From Acidimicrobiales bacterium (lineage in GTDB: Bacteria > Actinomycetota > Acidimicrobiia > Acidimicrobiales > SZUA-35), in contig JANQPB010000042.1 of NCBI GenBank assembly GCA_028285495.1, forward strand, positions 124,001 through 188,000: a stretch of DNA of 64,000 bases, given 5' to 3'. The notes beneath the pieces were generated by a model. It saw only the letters and a program-made list of their open reading frames with translations. It was not told where the DNA came from and searched no databases. Numbering within the stretch: position 1 is the first letter of the stretch; every line of letters begins with the position of its first letter. The position numbers were made by a program, and so were the translations under genes. Shown here one piece after another: positions 17,265-24,665 of this stretch.

Positions 17265-17912
17265 ATGAGCGGAACGATGGAATCGGACCTCGACACCGGT
17301 CTCGATGCCGATCTCGACGCAGGTCTCGACAACGGCCTCGACGACGGCCTCGACGCCGCCCGCATCGAGGAGGCCATCCGGACGGTCCTGTCCTCGATCG
17401 GCGAGGACCCGGACCGCGACGGACTGCTCGACACGCCGGCCAGGGTCGCCCGCTCGTACCGCGAGCTCCTTCGCGGCTACCAGGAGGATCCGGCCGACCA
17501 CCTCGACCGTCAGTTCGAGGTCGAGCACGAGGAGATGGTGATCGTCCGCGACATCCCCTTCAGCTCGATGTGCGAGCACCACATGTTGCCGTTCATCGGC
17601 CGGGCCCACGTCGCCTACCTCCCCGGCACCGAGGGCAAGGTGTGCGGGCTGTCCAAGCTCGCCCGGGTCGTCGACGGCTACGCCAAGCGCCTCCAGGTCC
17701 AGGAGCGACTGGTCGGCCAGATCGCCGACGCCATGGTCGACCGGCTCGATGCGGCCGGGGTGCTGGTGGTGATCGAGGCCGAGCACCTGTGCATGTCGAT
17801 GCGGGGGGTGCAGAAGCCGGGGTCGCTGACCACCACCTCCGCCGTCCGCGGGTTGCTGAAGGAGAACGCAGCGACCAGGGCCGAGGCCCTCGGCCTGATC
17901 CGGGCCGGCTGA
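17265..17912 (+). CDS. folE: GTP cyclohydrolase I with acidic repeat N-terminus
   Basis: A 215-aa enzyme that turns GTP into dihydroneopterin triphosphate, the first step of folate synthesis. Catalytic and zinc motifs are intact: FSSMCEHHMLPF, GLSKLARVV and CMSMRGVQKPGS. Residues 9-32 are six tetrapeptide units of type LDxG/LDxD coded by 12-bp units. This acidic low-complexity extension is not part of the usual enzyme. ATG at 17265 includes the repeats; the enzyme core begins near residue 33. No other folate gene is close. Confidence 0.93.
   Translation: MSGTMESDLDTGLDADLDAGLDNGLDDGLDAARIEEAIRTVLSSIGEDPDRDGLLDTPARVARSYRELLRGYQEDPADHLDRQFEVEHEEMVIVRDIPFSSMCEHHMLPFIGRAHVAYLPGTEGKVCGLSKLARVVDGYAKRLQVQERLVGQIADAMVDRLDAAGVLVVIEAEHLCMSMRGVQKPGSLTTTSAVRGLLKENAATRAEALGLIRAG
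17289..17360 (+). repeat. Six degenerate 12-bp units in folE
   Basis: Six consecutive units begin CTCGA(C/T) and encode LDTG, LDAD, LDAG, LDNG, LDDG, LDAA. Third-position differences between units mean the repeat is not brand new. Confidence 0.85.
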
Positions 17913-17925
17913 GGCCGATGTCCGG

Positions 17926-18570
17926 CTACACCCCGATGGGGTGGTGGCCGGCGGCGAAGCGCTCGGCCATGACCAGCGCCACGGTCCAGTAGCCGTCGAT
18001 CGCGTCGACCAGGTCGGCGGCCCGGATCTCGATCGGACCGGCGCCGTCGCCCGGGCGGTACTCGACGCCCGGGATCGGCCCCGTGGCTCCCCCGGCGAGG
18101 GCCAGGAGGTCGCCGACTGCGGCCTCGACGACGCTGTGGACCTCTCGCTCGCCCGGCACGAAGGCCTCGAGCGGCCGGTCGTCGGCCAGGAAGAACAGGT
18201 GGACCCGCTCCCGGTTCCGGCCCTCGGCGGTATCGTCGGCGAGCAGCCGCACGCCGACCGGATGGAGCGCCTCGGGGTCGACGTCGATGCCGATCTCCTC
18301 CCGGAGCTCCCGCACTCCGTCGCTCGGGCTCTCGCCGGCCAGGAGGTGGCCGGTGGCCGAGAGGTCGAGCAGGCCGGGGAACGTCGGCTTGGCCCGGTGG
18401 CGGCGCTGGAGCACGACCCGGGCCGGCAGACCGGGGCGGACGACGAGGCAGTGGAAGACGGCGTGCCAGTAGCCGTCGCGGTGCACGTCGGTCCGGGGGC
18501 CGGCCCCGAGGGGGACCCCGGTCGGGCTGACGACGGCCAGCAGTTCGGGCTCGGCTTCGAGCTCAGCCAT
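17926..18570 (-). CDS. Nudix hydrolase
   Basis: A 214-aa Nudix protein. The box GHLLAGESPSDGVRELREEIG is a full match to GX5EX7REUXEEXG (about residues 77-97). The flanks (WHAVFHCLVV, PGLLDLSATGHL, VHLFFLADD) resemble YfcD/isopentenyl-diphosphate-isomerase-like Nudix enzymes. The substrate is unknown. Its ATG overlaps the stop of the C26 peptidase gene by 8 bp, and it is the last gene of a three-gene minus operon. It ends 13 bp from the folE stop. Confidence 0.88.
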   Translation of the reverse strand: MAELEAEPELLAVVSPTGVPLGAGPRTDVHRDGYWHAVFHCLVVRPGLPARVVLQRRHRAKPTFPGLLDLSATGHLLAGESPSDGVRELREEIGIDVDPEALHPVGVRLLADDTAEGRNRERVHLFFLADDRPLEAFVPGEREVHSVVEAAVGDLLALAGGATGPIPGVEYRPGDGAGPIEIRAADLVDAIDGYWTVALVMAERFAAGHHPIGV

Positions 18571-19318
18571 GGCCGGCCCGCTGGCCCGCCGCGGCGACCA
18601 GCCAGTCGAAGACCGGCTCGGTCCCGGCCAGCATCTCCGGGTGCCACTGCACGGCGACGAGGTCGCCCGCCCGGCTCTCCAGGCCCTCGACCGTGCCGTC
18701 GTCGGCCCTGGCCGTGACGACGAGCCCGTCGCCGACGCGGTCGACCGTCTGATGGTGCAGCGAATTGACGCCGCGCCTGGGGACCCCGCCCGGACGGTCC
18801 GGCCCGTCGCGATGGATGGCGGCGAGGAGGCTGTCGGGATCGAAGCTGACCTCGTGCACGTGGCCGGCGGGATCGACGTCGTAGCGGGCGTGCTCGGGCA
18901 CGTGCTGGTGCAGGCTGCCGCCGGCGGCGACGTTGATCACCTGCAGGCCTCGGCAGATCCCGAGCACGGGCAGGCTGCGCTCCTGGGCCGAGGCCAGCAG
19001 GCCGAGCTCCAGCCGGTCGCGCTCGGGCTCGTAGTCTCCGTGGCCGTCCGGCTGGTCCCCGTAGAGCGCCGGCTCGAGGTCGGCGCCGCCGCTCAGGAGC
19101 ACGCCGTCGAGGCGCTCGGCGTAGTCGGCCGGGTCGGCGTCCATCGGCAGGTGCACCGGCAGGCCCCCGGCGGCCAGGATCCCGGTGGCGTAGTCGGCCA
19201 GGTACAGGTCGATCGGCAGGTGGCCGAGCGAGCCGGGGAAGCCGGCGATGTCGGCCCCCGTCCGTCGGCGACCGCTGAGACCGATGAGCGGCCGCGGCCT
19301 GGTCTGTCGCCCGCTCAC
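18563..19318 (-). CDS. Gamma-glutamyl-gamma-aminobutyrate hydrolase-like (peptidase C26)
   Basis: A 251-aa class I amidotransferase-fold hydrolase. The nucleophile is in LGICRGLQVINVAAGG, HQTVD carries a conserved His, and VAVQWHPEM holds the catalytic His-Glu. GVLLSGGADLEPALYGD is typical of PuuD, which cleaves gamma-Glu-GABA in putrescine breakdown. GTG at 19318 overlaps the upstream gene stop (GTGA). A glutamine-synthetase-family gene at 22451 could form the matching gamma-glutamyl amide, but it lies in another operon. Confidence 0.87.
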   Translation of the reverse strand: MSGRQTRPRPLIGLSGRRRTGADIAGFPGSLGHLPIDLYLADYATGILAAGGLPVHLPMDADPADYAERLDGVLLSGGADLEPALYGDQPDGHGDYEPERDRLELGLLASAQERSLPVLGICRGLQVINVAAGGSLHQHVPEHARYDVDPAGHVHEVSFDPDSLLAAIHRDGPDRPGGVPRRGVNSLHHQTVDRVGDGLVVTARADDGTVEGLESRAGDLVAVQWHPEMLAGTEPVFDWLVAAAGQRAGHG

Positions 19319-20058
19319 CGGCCGGCCCCGGTCGGTAGCCCGGCGACGGCGTCGAGGAACCAGTCGACCAGACGGTCGCAGTTGCGGGCGGCCACCTCGG
19401 CGTTGGCCAACGTGTCGCTGCGGATGGCGGCGGGGTCGACCCCCGGCTTGGCCAGCTCCTCGGGCGGCGCGCCGTCGAGCCAGCCGGTCACGATCTCCGT
19501 CGTCACCTCCGGGTGGAACTGGAGCCCGAGACTGCGTCCGGCCACGAAGGCCTGGGGTCCGCTCGCGGTCCTGGCCAGCTCGGTGGCGCCGCCGGGGACG
19601 GAGAAGCGGTCCTGGTGCCACTGCATCCACGGCCCGCTGGCAACGACCTCCGGCTTGTCCGAGTCGATCCGGTGCCAACCGTACTCGGGCGTCGGCGTCC
19701 GCTCGACGGCCTCGCCGAGTGCGGCGGCGAGGGCCTGACCGCCGAAGCAGAGGCCGAGGACCGGGATGTCGTTGCGGTGGGCGTCGGCCAGGAACGCGAC
19801 CTCGGCCCCGATCCAGTTGCCGATCGAGGCCTCGTCGTGGACCGACCAGACGCAGCCGAGGGGCACGATGAGGTCCCAGCGGCCCGGATCGCCGAAGTCG
19901 ACGACCGGGTTCGGCTCGGCGTGATCGGTGATGACCGTGACCTCGTCGAGGCGGAAGCCGTGCTCGCCGAGCCGGCGGCCGACATGACCGGGATCCGCCT
20001 CGGGGTCGTGGCGGATGAACAGCACCGACGGTCGATCGTCGGCCGGCGAATCGCTCAT
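19315..20058 (-). CDS. Class I glutamine amidotransferase-like protein
   Basis: A 247-aa GATase1 domain with the Cys nucleophile in VLGLCFGGQALAAALG and His-Glu in LGLQFHPEVTTEIV. There is no synthase domain, so like GuaA-type stand-alone amidotransferases it either hydrolyses a gamma-glutamyl compound or serves a partner. It is the first gene of a minus operon with a C26 peptidase and a Nudix hydrolase. A TACACT box 6 nt before ATG implies a leaderless message, and a 32-bp perfect palindrome covers the expected -35 region. Confidence 0.87.
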   Translation of the reverse strand: MSDSPADDRPSVLFIRHDPEADPGHVGRRLGEHGFRLDEVTVITDHAEPNPVVDFGDPGRWDLIVPLGCVWSVHDEASIGNWIGAEVAFLADAHRNDIPVLGLCFGGQALAAALGEAVERTPTPEYGWHRIDSDKPEVVASGPWMQWHQDRFSVPGGATELARTASGPQAFVAGRSLGLQFHPEVTTEIVTGWLDGAPPEELAKPGVDPAAIRSDTLANAEVAARNCDRLVDWFLDAVAGLPTGAGR

Positions 20059-20064
20059 CCGCCG

Positions 20065-20070
20065 AGTGTA
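20065..20070 (-). promoter_or_regulatory. -10 box TACACT, leaderless start at 20058
   Basis: On the minus strand TACACT ends 6 nt before the ATG of the amidotransferase operon. Confidence 0.55.
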
Positions 20071-20082
20071 GGTCCGGGCCCG

Positions 20083-20114
20083 GCGGAGCCGCCCGCCCGG
20101 GCGGGCGGCTCCGC
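20083..20114. promoter_or_regulatory. 32-bp perfect palindrome between divergent genes
   Basis: Sixteen bases and their exact complement meet with no spacer (left arm GCGGAGCCGCCCGCCC). It lies 25 bp upstream of the amidotransferase start, over the -35 position for its leaderless promoter, and 48 bp before the SMP-30 start. Because both flanking genes point away, it is not a terminator. It is best read as a large operator or cruciform-forming site. Confidence 0.55.
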
Positions 20115-20149
20115 GCTCGGTCGGGCGGGCCTCCTGCAGGGCGAGCCAC

Positions 20150-20155
20150 TACGGT
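20150..20155 (+). promoter_or_regulatory. -10 box TACGGT, leaderless start at 20162
   Basis: TACGGT ends 6 nt before the ATG at 20162. Confidence 0.55.
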
Positions 20156-20161
20156 CTGGCC

Positions 20162-21007
20162 ATGGCTGAGCTGGAGACCCTGACCCACGGCTACGGGCTC
20201 GTCGAGGGCCCGAGGGTCGACGACGCCGGCAACCTGTACTTCAGCGACGTCCTCGACGGCGGCGTCTACCGATTGACGCCATCCGGCGCCGTCGAGCTGG
20301 TCGTGCCGAAGCGACGAGGGGTCGGCGGGATCGCCTTGCACGCAGACGGCGGGATCGTGATCAGCGGGCGAAACATCTGCCACGTCGTCGACGGCGAGAC
20401 CAGGGTGGTGTTCCAGCCCGATGCCCCGGGCTGCAACGACCTGGTCACCGACGCCCACGGTCGGATCCTCACCGGCACCATCCGCCGCGACCCGTTCGAC
20501 GCCGAGGCGGCTCCCACCGCTGGCGAGGCCTACCGGATCGGGCGGGACGGCTCGGTCGAGCGCCTGTACGACGACGTCGGGCTGACCAACGGCCTCGGCT
20601 TCTCGCCGGCCGGCGACCGGCTCTACCACTCGGACTCGACCAGCGGCCACGTCATCTGCCACGACGTCGAGCCGGGCGGGGACGGGGCCGACCGGCTGAC
20701 CAACCGCCGGCCGCTCCGGCCGTTCGACGGCTTCCAGCCGGATGGGCTGGCCGTCGACGAGGCGGGGACGATCTGGGTCGCCGACTTCGGCGCCGGGGCG
20801 GTGATCGGGATGTCGCCTGACGGCGACGAGATCGGGCGCATCCCGGTACCGGCGACGGCGGTGACGAGCGTCTGCTTCGGGGGCCAGGACCGCCGCGACC
20901 TCTACGTCGTCACCGCGGACAACCGGGACGATCCGGCCCGCCGGGGCACGGTCTTCGTGACCCGGGCCGAGGTGCCGGGCCTGCCGATCCCACCCGCCCG
21001 TGTCTGA
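20162..21007 (+). CDS. SMP-30/gluconolactonase/LRE-like beta-propeller protein
   Basis: A 281-aa six-bladed propeller of the SMP-30 family, hydrolases of lactones or related esters. Typical blocks are GLVEGPRVDDAGNLYFSDV (metal-binding Glu), the PGCNDLVTDAHGRILTGT Asn site, GLTNGLGFSPAGDRLYHSDS (second Asn) and PDGLAVDEAGTIWVADFG (Asp). There is no signal peptide, so it is cytoplasmic. It stands alone on the plus strand, divergent from the amidotransferase operon. The sugar lactone substrate is not deducible. Confidence 0.88.
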   Translation: MAELETLTHGYGLVEGPRVDDAGNLYFSDVLDGGVYRLTPSGAVELVVPKRRGVGGIALHADGGIVISGRNICHVVDGETRVVFQPDAPGCNDLVTDAHGRILTGTIRRDPFDAEAAPTAGEAYRIGRDGSVERLYDDVGLTNGLGFSPAGDRLYHSDSTSGHVICHDVEPGGDGADRLTNRRPLRPFDGFQPDGLAVDEAGTIWVADFGAGAVIGMSPDGDEIGRIPVPATAVTSVCFGGQDRRDLYVVTADNRDDPARRGTVFVTRAEVPGLPIPPARV

Positions 21008-21140
21008 GCCGAGCGCCACGAGGGACCCGGTCCCCGGTCCCGGCCGACGGTCGAGCCGTCGGTGGCCAGGAGTGGGTGCGGCGGCGGTCGATCGCGCCAC
21101 GTGCCCCCGGTGCGTCCGGGGTCGGGGACGCGTCGTCGTG

Positions 21141-21166
21141 CCGGTTGTTCGGGTCCGAACGACCGG
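21141..21166. promoter_or_regulatory. 26-bp imperfect palindrome over acyl-CoA dehydrogenase promoter
   Basis: The arms CCGGTTGTTCGGG and TCCGAACGACCGG match at 11 of 13 positions, with a perfect core GTTCGG-GT-CCGAAC. A TACGGT box at 21178-21183 is a plausible -10, so the palindrome covers the -35. Length and place suit a TetR-family operator, common for acyl-CoA dehydrogenase genes. This is inferred from symmetry only. Confidence 0.5.
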
Positions 21167-21207
21167 CGGACGTCTGGTACGGTGAGCCATCGAGTTTCGG
21201 GGTGTGC

Positions 21208-22434
21208 ATGGGTATGAGCGAGCTGCAGCACGAGCTGGTCGGCCGGGTCCGCGAGCTCGGACCGGCGATGGCCGAGCGGGCCGATCGGTACGACCGGGAG
21301 GCTTCGTTCCCGGACGAGAACTTCGACGACCTGCGTGACGCCGGGTTCCTCGGGCTCTGCATCCCGACGAGCGAGGGTGGCCTCGGGGCCGACTTCGCCA
21401 CCTATGCCCGCGTGGCCGAGGAGCTGGGTCGGCACTGCGGGTCGACGGCGCTGGCGTTCAACATGCACACCGCGACCACGCTGCTCGCCGGCCAGATCAG
21501 CGACGAGCTCGACCTCGACGACGTCGACCGGGCGACCCTGGCCCGTCGTCGAGAGCGCCTCTACGCCGGGATCCTCGACGACCACACGATCCACGCCCAA
21601 CCGTTCTCGGAGGGCCTGGACCCCCGGGCGACCAAGGGCTTCGCCACCATGGCCGAGCCGACCGACGGCGGGTACCTCGTCAGCGGCAAGAAGATCTTCG
21701 CCTCGCTGTCGACGTCGGCCGACGTGCACAACGTCGCCTGCATGGTCGATGGCGACCCCCGGATCCGTCTGCTCGGCGTTCCCGCCGGGGCCGATGGCCT
21801 CACGGTCACGGGCGAGTGGGATCCGCTCGGCATGCGGGGCACGGTGTCGAAGACCCTGCTGCTCGACAAGGTCTTCGTGCCGATCGACAACGAGTGGTTG
21901 CCGCCCGGCGTCTTCAACCAGATGGCGACCCGCTGGCCCCACTTCTACATGACGCTCTCGTTCGCCTACGTCGGGGTGATGGGGGCGGTGGCCGACTTCA
22001 CCGGTCGCTACCTCTCGGGCGAGATCGACGGCACGAGCCGGGCCGGCAACCCCCAGAAGGAATACGTGTGGGGTGACATCCAGGTCCGCTACGAGCAGGC
22101 CAGGGCCCTGGCCCACGCCGCGGCGGGCGAGGCCGGACCCGACCCGTCGCCGGCGATGTTGCGTCGGGCCTGGTCGTCGGTGGTGGCCACGATGGAAGGG
22201 GCGCCGGCGATCGCCTCGGCCGCCGTCCAGGCCTGCGGCGGCCGCTCCCTGCTGCGCCCGCTGCCCCTCGAGCGGCTGTACCGCGACGCCCGCTGCGGGG
22301 CCACGATGCTGCCCTGGAGCGCCGAGGTCTGCCGCGAGCGCCTCGGCAGCCTCAAGGCCGGCATCGAGGGCATCGCCGGCCGGGACGACGGCAGGCCCGT
22401 CACGTCAGCAGCCGAGCCGGTCGAGCCGGCGTGA
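21208..22434 (+). CDS. Acyl-CoA dehydrogenase family protein
   Basis: A 408-aa flavoprotein of the acyl-CoA dehydrogenase fold. Signatures: GLCIPTSEGGLGADF (N-terminal domain), the ALAFNMHTATT region, GYLVSGKKIFASLSTSADV (beta domain) and VQACGGRSLLRPLPLERLYRDARCG (C-terminal FAD/dimer region). No classical catalytic Glu-Gly pair is obvious, and the QACGGRS/RDAR pattern resembles hydroxylase or DszC-like members, so dehydrogenation of a fatty acyl-CoA is not certain. ATG at 21208 was chosen; 21214 is also possible. The GS-family gene follows 16 bp later and is probably cotranscribed. Confidence 0.85.
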   Translation: MGMSELQHELVGRVRELGPAMAERADRYDREASFPDENFDDLRDAGFLGLCIPTSEGGLGADFATYARVAEELGRHCGSTALAFNMHTATTLLAGQISDELDLDDVDRATLARRRERLYAGILDDHTIHAQPFSEGLDPRATKGFATMAEPTDGGYLVSGKKIFASLSTSADVHNVACMVDGDPRIRLLGVPAGADGLTVTGEWDPLGMRGTVSKTLLLDKVFVPIDNEWLPPGVFNQMATRWPHFYMTLSFAYVGVMGAVADFTGRYLSGEIDGTSRAGNPQKEYVWGDIQVRYEQARALAHAAAGEAGPDPSPAMLRRAWSSVVATMEGAPAIASAAVQACGGRSLLRPLPLERLYRDARCGATMLPWSAEVCRERLGSLKAGIEGIAGRDDGRPVTSAAEPVEPA

Positions 22435-22450
22435 GAGGAGCGAAGCACCG

Positions 22451-23770
22451 ATGACGCAGGAAACCTATCGGCGGTACCGGGTGCTGTGGCCCGACCACCT
22501 CGGCCTGGCCCGGGGCAAGTACCTGCCCCGCCGCTCGGTGGCCCGCGGCACGTCGTTCTGCCTCGGCGTGTTCCTCCAGGGCTTCGACAAGGGCATCTAC
22601 GAGGTCGAGACCGGTGTCGACCCGACCGGCTTCCCCGACATGGAGGCTCAGTTCGACCTGCAGGGCGTCCGCTCCGGCTGGGAGCCGGGCACGGGTGTGG
22701 TGGTGGCCGACCTCGACTTCGCCAACGAGCCGTTCGCCGCCTCGCCCCGCCACACGCTGCGCCGTGCGGTGGCCGACTGGGAGGCCCTCGGCTACCGGGC
22801 CCAGATCGGCATCGAGCTGGAGGCGTACGTGCTGCAGCGGGCCGACGACGGCTCGTGGCAGCCGAACGACACGCCCGGCGCCTTCGTGTACGGAACGGGC
22901 CCGATCACCGATCCGACCGGCCTGATACCCGAGATCCTCGACCGGGCCGAGGCCTCCGGCATCCCCGTCGAGTCGCTCAACACCGAGTTCGACAGCCCCC
23001 AGTTCGAGCTGACCCTCGAGTACGGCGACGCCATGGAGGCGGTCGACAACGTGTTCCTGTTCAAGGAGCTGGCCAAGGAGACGACGGCCGAGCACGGCCT
23101 CAAGATGACCTTCATGGGCCGACCGTTCGTCGATCGGGCCGGCTCGGGCCTGCACGTCAACCTCAGTCTGCTCGGCCAGGACGGGACGAACGCGTTCTAC
23201 GACAGCCGGGCCGCCGACGGTCTCTCCGAGCTCGCCGGTCAGGCGATCGCCGGCATCCTGGCCCACCACGAGGCCCTGGCCGGGTTGTGCGCTCCGACGG
23301 TCAACGCCTACAAGCGGCTCGTCCCCGGTGAGCTGGTCGGCCGGTGGGCCAACTGGGGTCACGACCACCGGTGCGCCGCCGTGCGGGTGCCGCCCCAACG
23401 GGGCTCGGCCACCCGGCTCGAGCACCGGATGGCCGACGGCGCCGCCAACCCCTACATCGCCGCCGCCGCCGTGTTGCAGGCCGCCCGGCTCGGGGTCACC
23501 GCTGGGCTGGCTCCCCCCGAGCCCGAGACCGGCGACGGGATGGAGTCGATCAACACCGACCGGCGCACACCGGATCAGCTGGCCGCGGCCATGGCCGCCC
23601 TCGAGGCCGATGCGGCGCTGGTCGAGGCGGTCGGAGCCGACCTGGTGGCCAACCAGATCGGCATCAAGGGCGAGGAGTGGCGGGCCTACACCGAGGCCGA
23701 GCCCGGCTGGGCCGAGCTGAACGGCACCGTCACCGAGTGGGAGCAGGCCACCTACCTGCCGTTCCTCTGA
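22451..23770 (+). CDS. Glutamine synthetase family protein (gamma-glutamyl-amide ligase type)
   Basis: A 439-aa ATP-dependent ligase of the GS fold. Catalytic elements are present: IGIELEAYVL, LNTEFDSPQFELTLEYGDA, GSGLHVNLSL, VNAYKRLVPGEL and PPQRGSATRLEHRMADGAANPY. The short N-terminal beta-grasp (RVLWPDHLGLARGKYLPR) and lack of an adenylylation loop place it with GlnA3/PuuA-like proteins rather than GlnA-I. It probably joins glutamate to an amine. GAGAGGAG precedes ATG, and it follows the acyl-CoA dehydrogenase by 16 bp. The amine is unknown. Confidence 0.88.
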   Translation: MTQETYRRYRVLWPDHLGLARGKYLPRRSVARGTSFCLGVFLQGFDKGIYEVETGVDPTGFPDMEAQFDLQGVRSGWEPGTGVVVADLDFANEPFAASPRHTLRRAVADWEALGYRAQIGIELEAYVLQRADDGSWQPNDTPGAFVYGTGPITDPTGLIPEILDRAEASGIPVESLNTEFDSPQFELTLEYGDAMEAVDNVFLFKELAKETTAEHGLKMTFMGRPFVDRAGSGLHVNLSLLGQDGTNAFYDSRAADGLSELAGQAIAGILAHHEALAGLCAPTVNAYKRLVPGELVGRWANWGHDHRCAAVRVPPQRGSATRLEHRMADGAANPYIAAAAVLQAARLGVTAGLAPPEPETGDGMESINTDRRTPDQLAAAMAALEADAALVEAVGADLVANQIGIKGEEWRAYTEAEPGWAELNGTVTEWEQATYLPFL

Positions 23771-23825
23771 TCGTGACCGGCGGCGTCTCCGGTCCCGTGA
23801 CGGCGGCTCGGCTCGGCCGGGCCCG

Positions 23826-23831
23826 TACGCT
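23826..23831 (+). promoter_or_regulatory. -10 box TACGCT, leaderless start at 23838
   Basis: TACGCT ends 6 nt before GTG at 23838 (9 nt before the next codon, ATG at 23841). Confidence 0.5.
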
Positions 23832-23837
23832 CGAACG

Positions 23838-24665
23838 GTGATGCGCGTTCGGGCCCCCGGATCGTCGGCCAACCTCGGCCCTGGCTTCGACGTGCTCGGG
23901 CTGGCCGTGGCCCGCCACGTGTGGGCGGCCGACGAGGGCGAGGGGCCGCCGTGCGGACCACACCACATCGCCAGGATCGCCTACGAGCAGGCCGGAGGGA
24001 CGGGTCCGATCTGGTTCGACTTCGAGCTGGAGCCGTCACGAGGTCTGGGCTTCTCGGCTGCGGCCAGGGCAGCCGGCGCCTATCTGGCCAACCGCCAGGC
24101 CGGGCTCGACCCCTCGCCGGCCCAGGAGGCCGCCTACCGGGTGGTGGCCGACATCGAGGGCCACGGCGACAACGCCGCCCCGGCGGTGTTCGGCGGCATC
24201 CACGTGATCGCCGGTGAGCGCTGGCACCGCCTGCCGGTCACGATCCCGGCCCGGCTGCTGTTCTGGGTTCCGGAGCTGGAGACGCTGACCGACGACTCCC
24301 GGGCCTGCCTGCCGACCGAGGTCGACCGGGCCGATGCGGTGTTCAACCTCGGTCGGATCGGGCTGCTGGTGGCGGCGCTCTACGAGCAGCGGCTCGACCT
24401 CCTCGGCGAGGCGACACAGGATCGGCTCCACCAGCCGCCTCGGCTGGCCGCCTGCGAGCCATCGGCTCGAGCCTACGAGACGATGCTGACCAACGGGGCG
24501 TCGGCGGCCTGGTTGAGCGGGTCCGGCCCAACGATCGCCGCCGTCGTCACGCCGGACCGGGTGGCTGCGGTCACCGAGGCCCTCTGCCCGTCCGGAGCGG
24601 TCCTGGACCTCCCGCTCGACCAGGTCGGTGCGGTCGACGACCAGAGCGGCCGGCCGTCCGCCTGA
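23838..24665 (+). CDS. GHMP kinase, homoserine-kinase-like with altered phosphate loop
   Basis: A 275-aa GHMP-superfamily protein closest in layout to homoserine kinase ThrB. RAPGSSANLGPGFDVLGLAV matches the N-terminal PATSANLGPGFD block, and DIEGHGDNAAPAVFGG matches EGHPDNVAP. AWLSGSGPTIAAVV is motif III. The phosphate loop, normally GLGSSAA, reads GLGFSAA, replacing a Ser that contacts ATP phosphates. Either the start GTG at 23838 or ATG at 23841 is possible. Threonine synthesis genes are not nearby, so it may be a paralogue with another substrate. It converges with the protease gene with no gap. Confidence 0.82.
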   Translation: MMRVRAPGSSANLGPGFDVLGLAVARHVWAADEGEGPPCGPHHIARIAYEQAGGTGPIWFDFELEPSRGLGFSAAARAAGAYLANRQAGLDPSPAQEAAYRVVADIEGHGDNAAPAVFGGIHVIAGERWHRLPVTIPARLLFWVPELETLTDDSRACLPTEVDRADAVFNLGRIGLLVAALYEQRLDLLGEATQDRLHQPPRLAACEPSARAYETMLTNGASAAWLSGSGPTIAAVVTPDRVAAVTEALCPSGAVLDLPLDQVGAVDDQSGRPSA

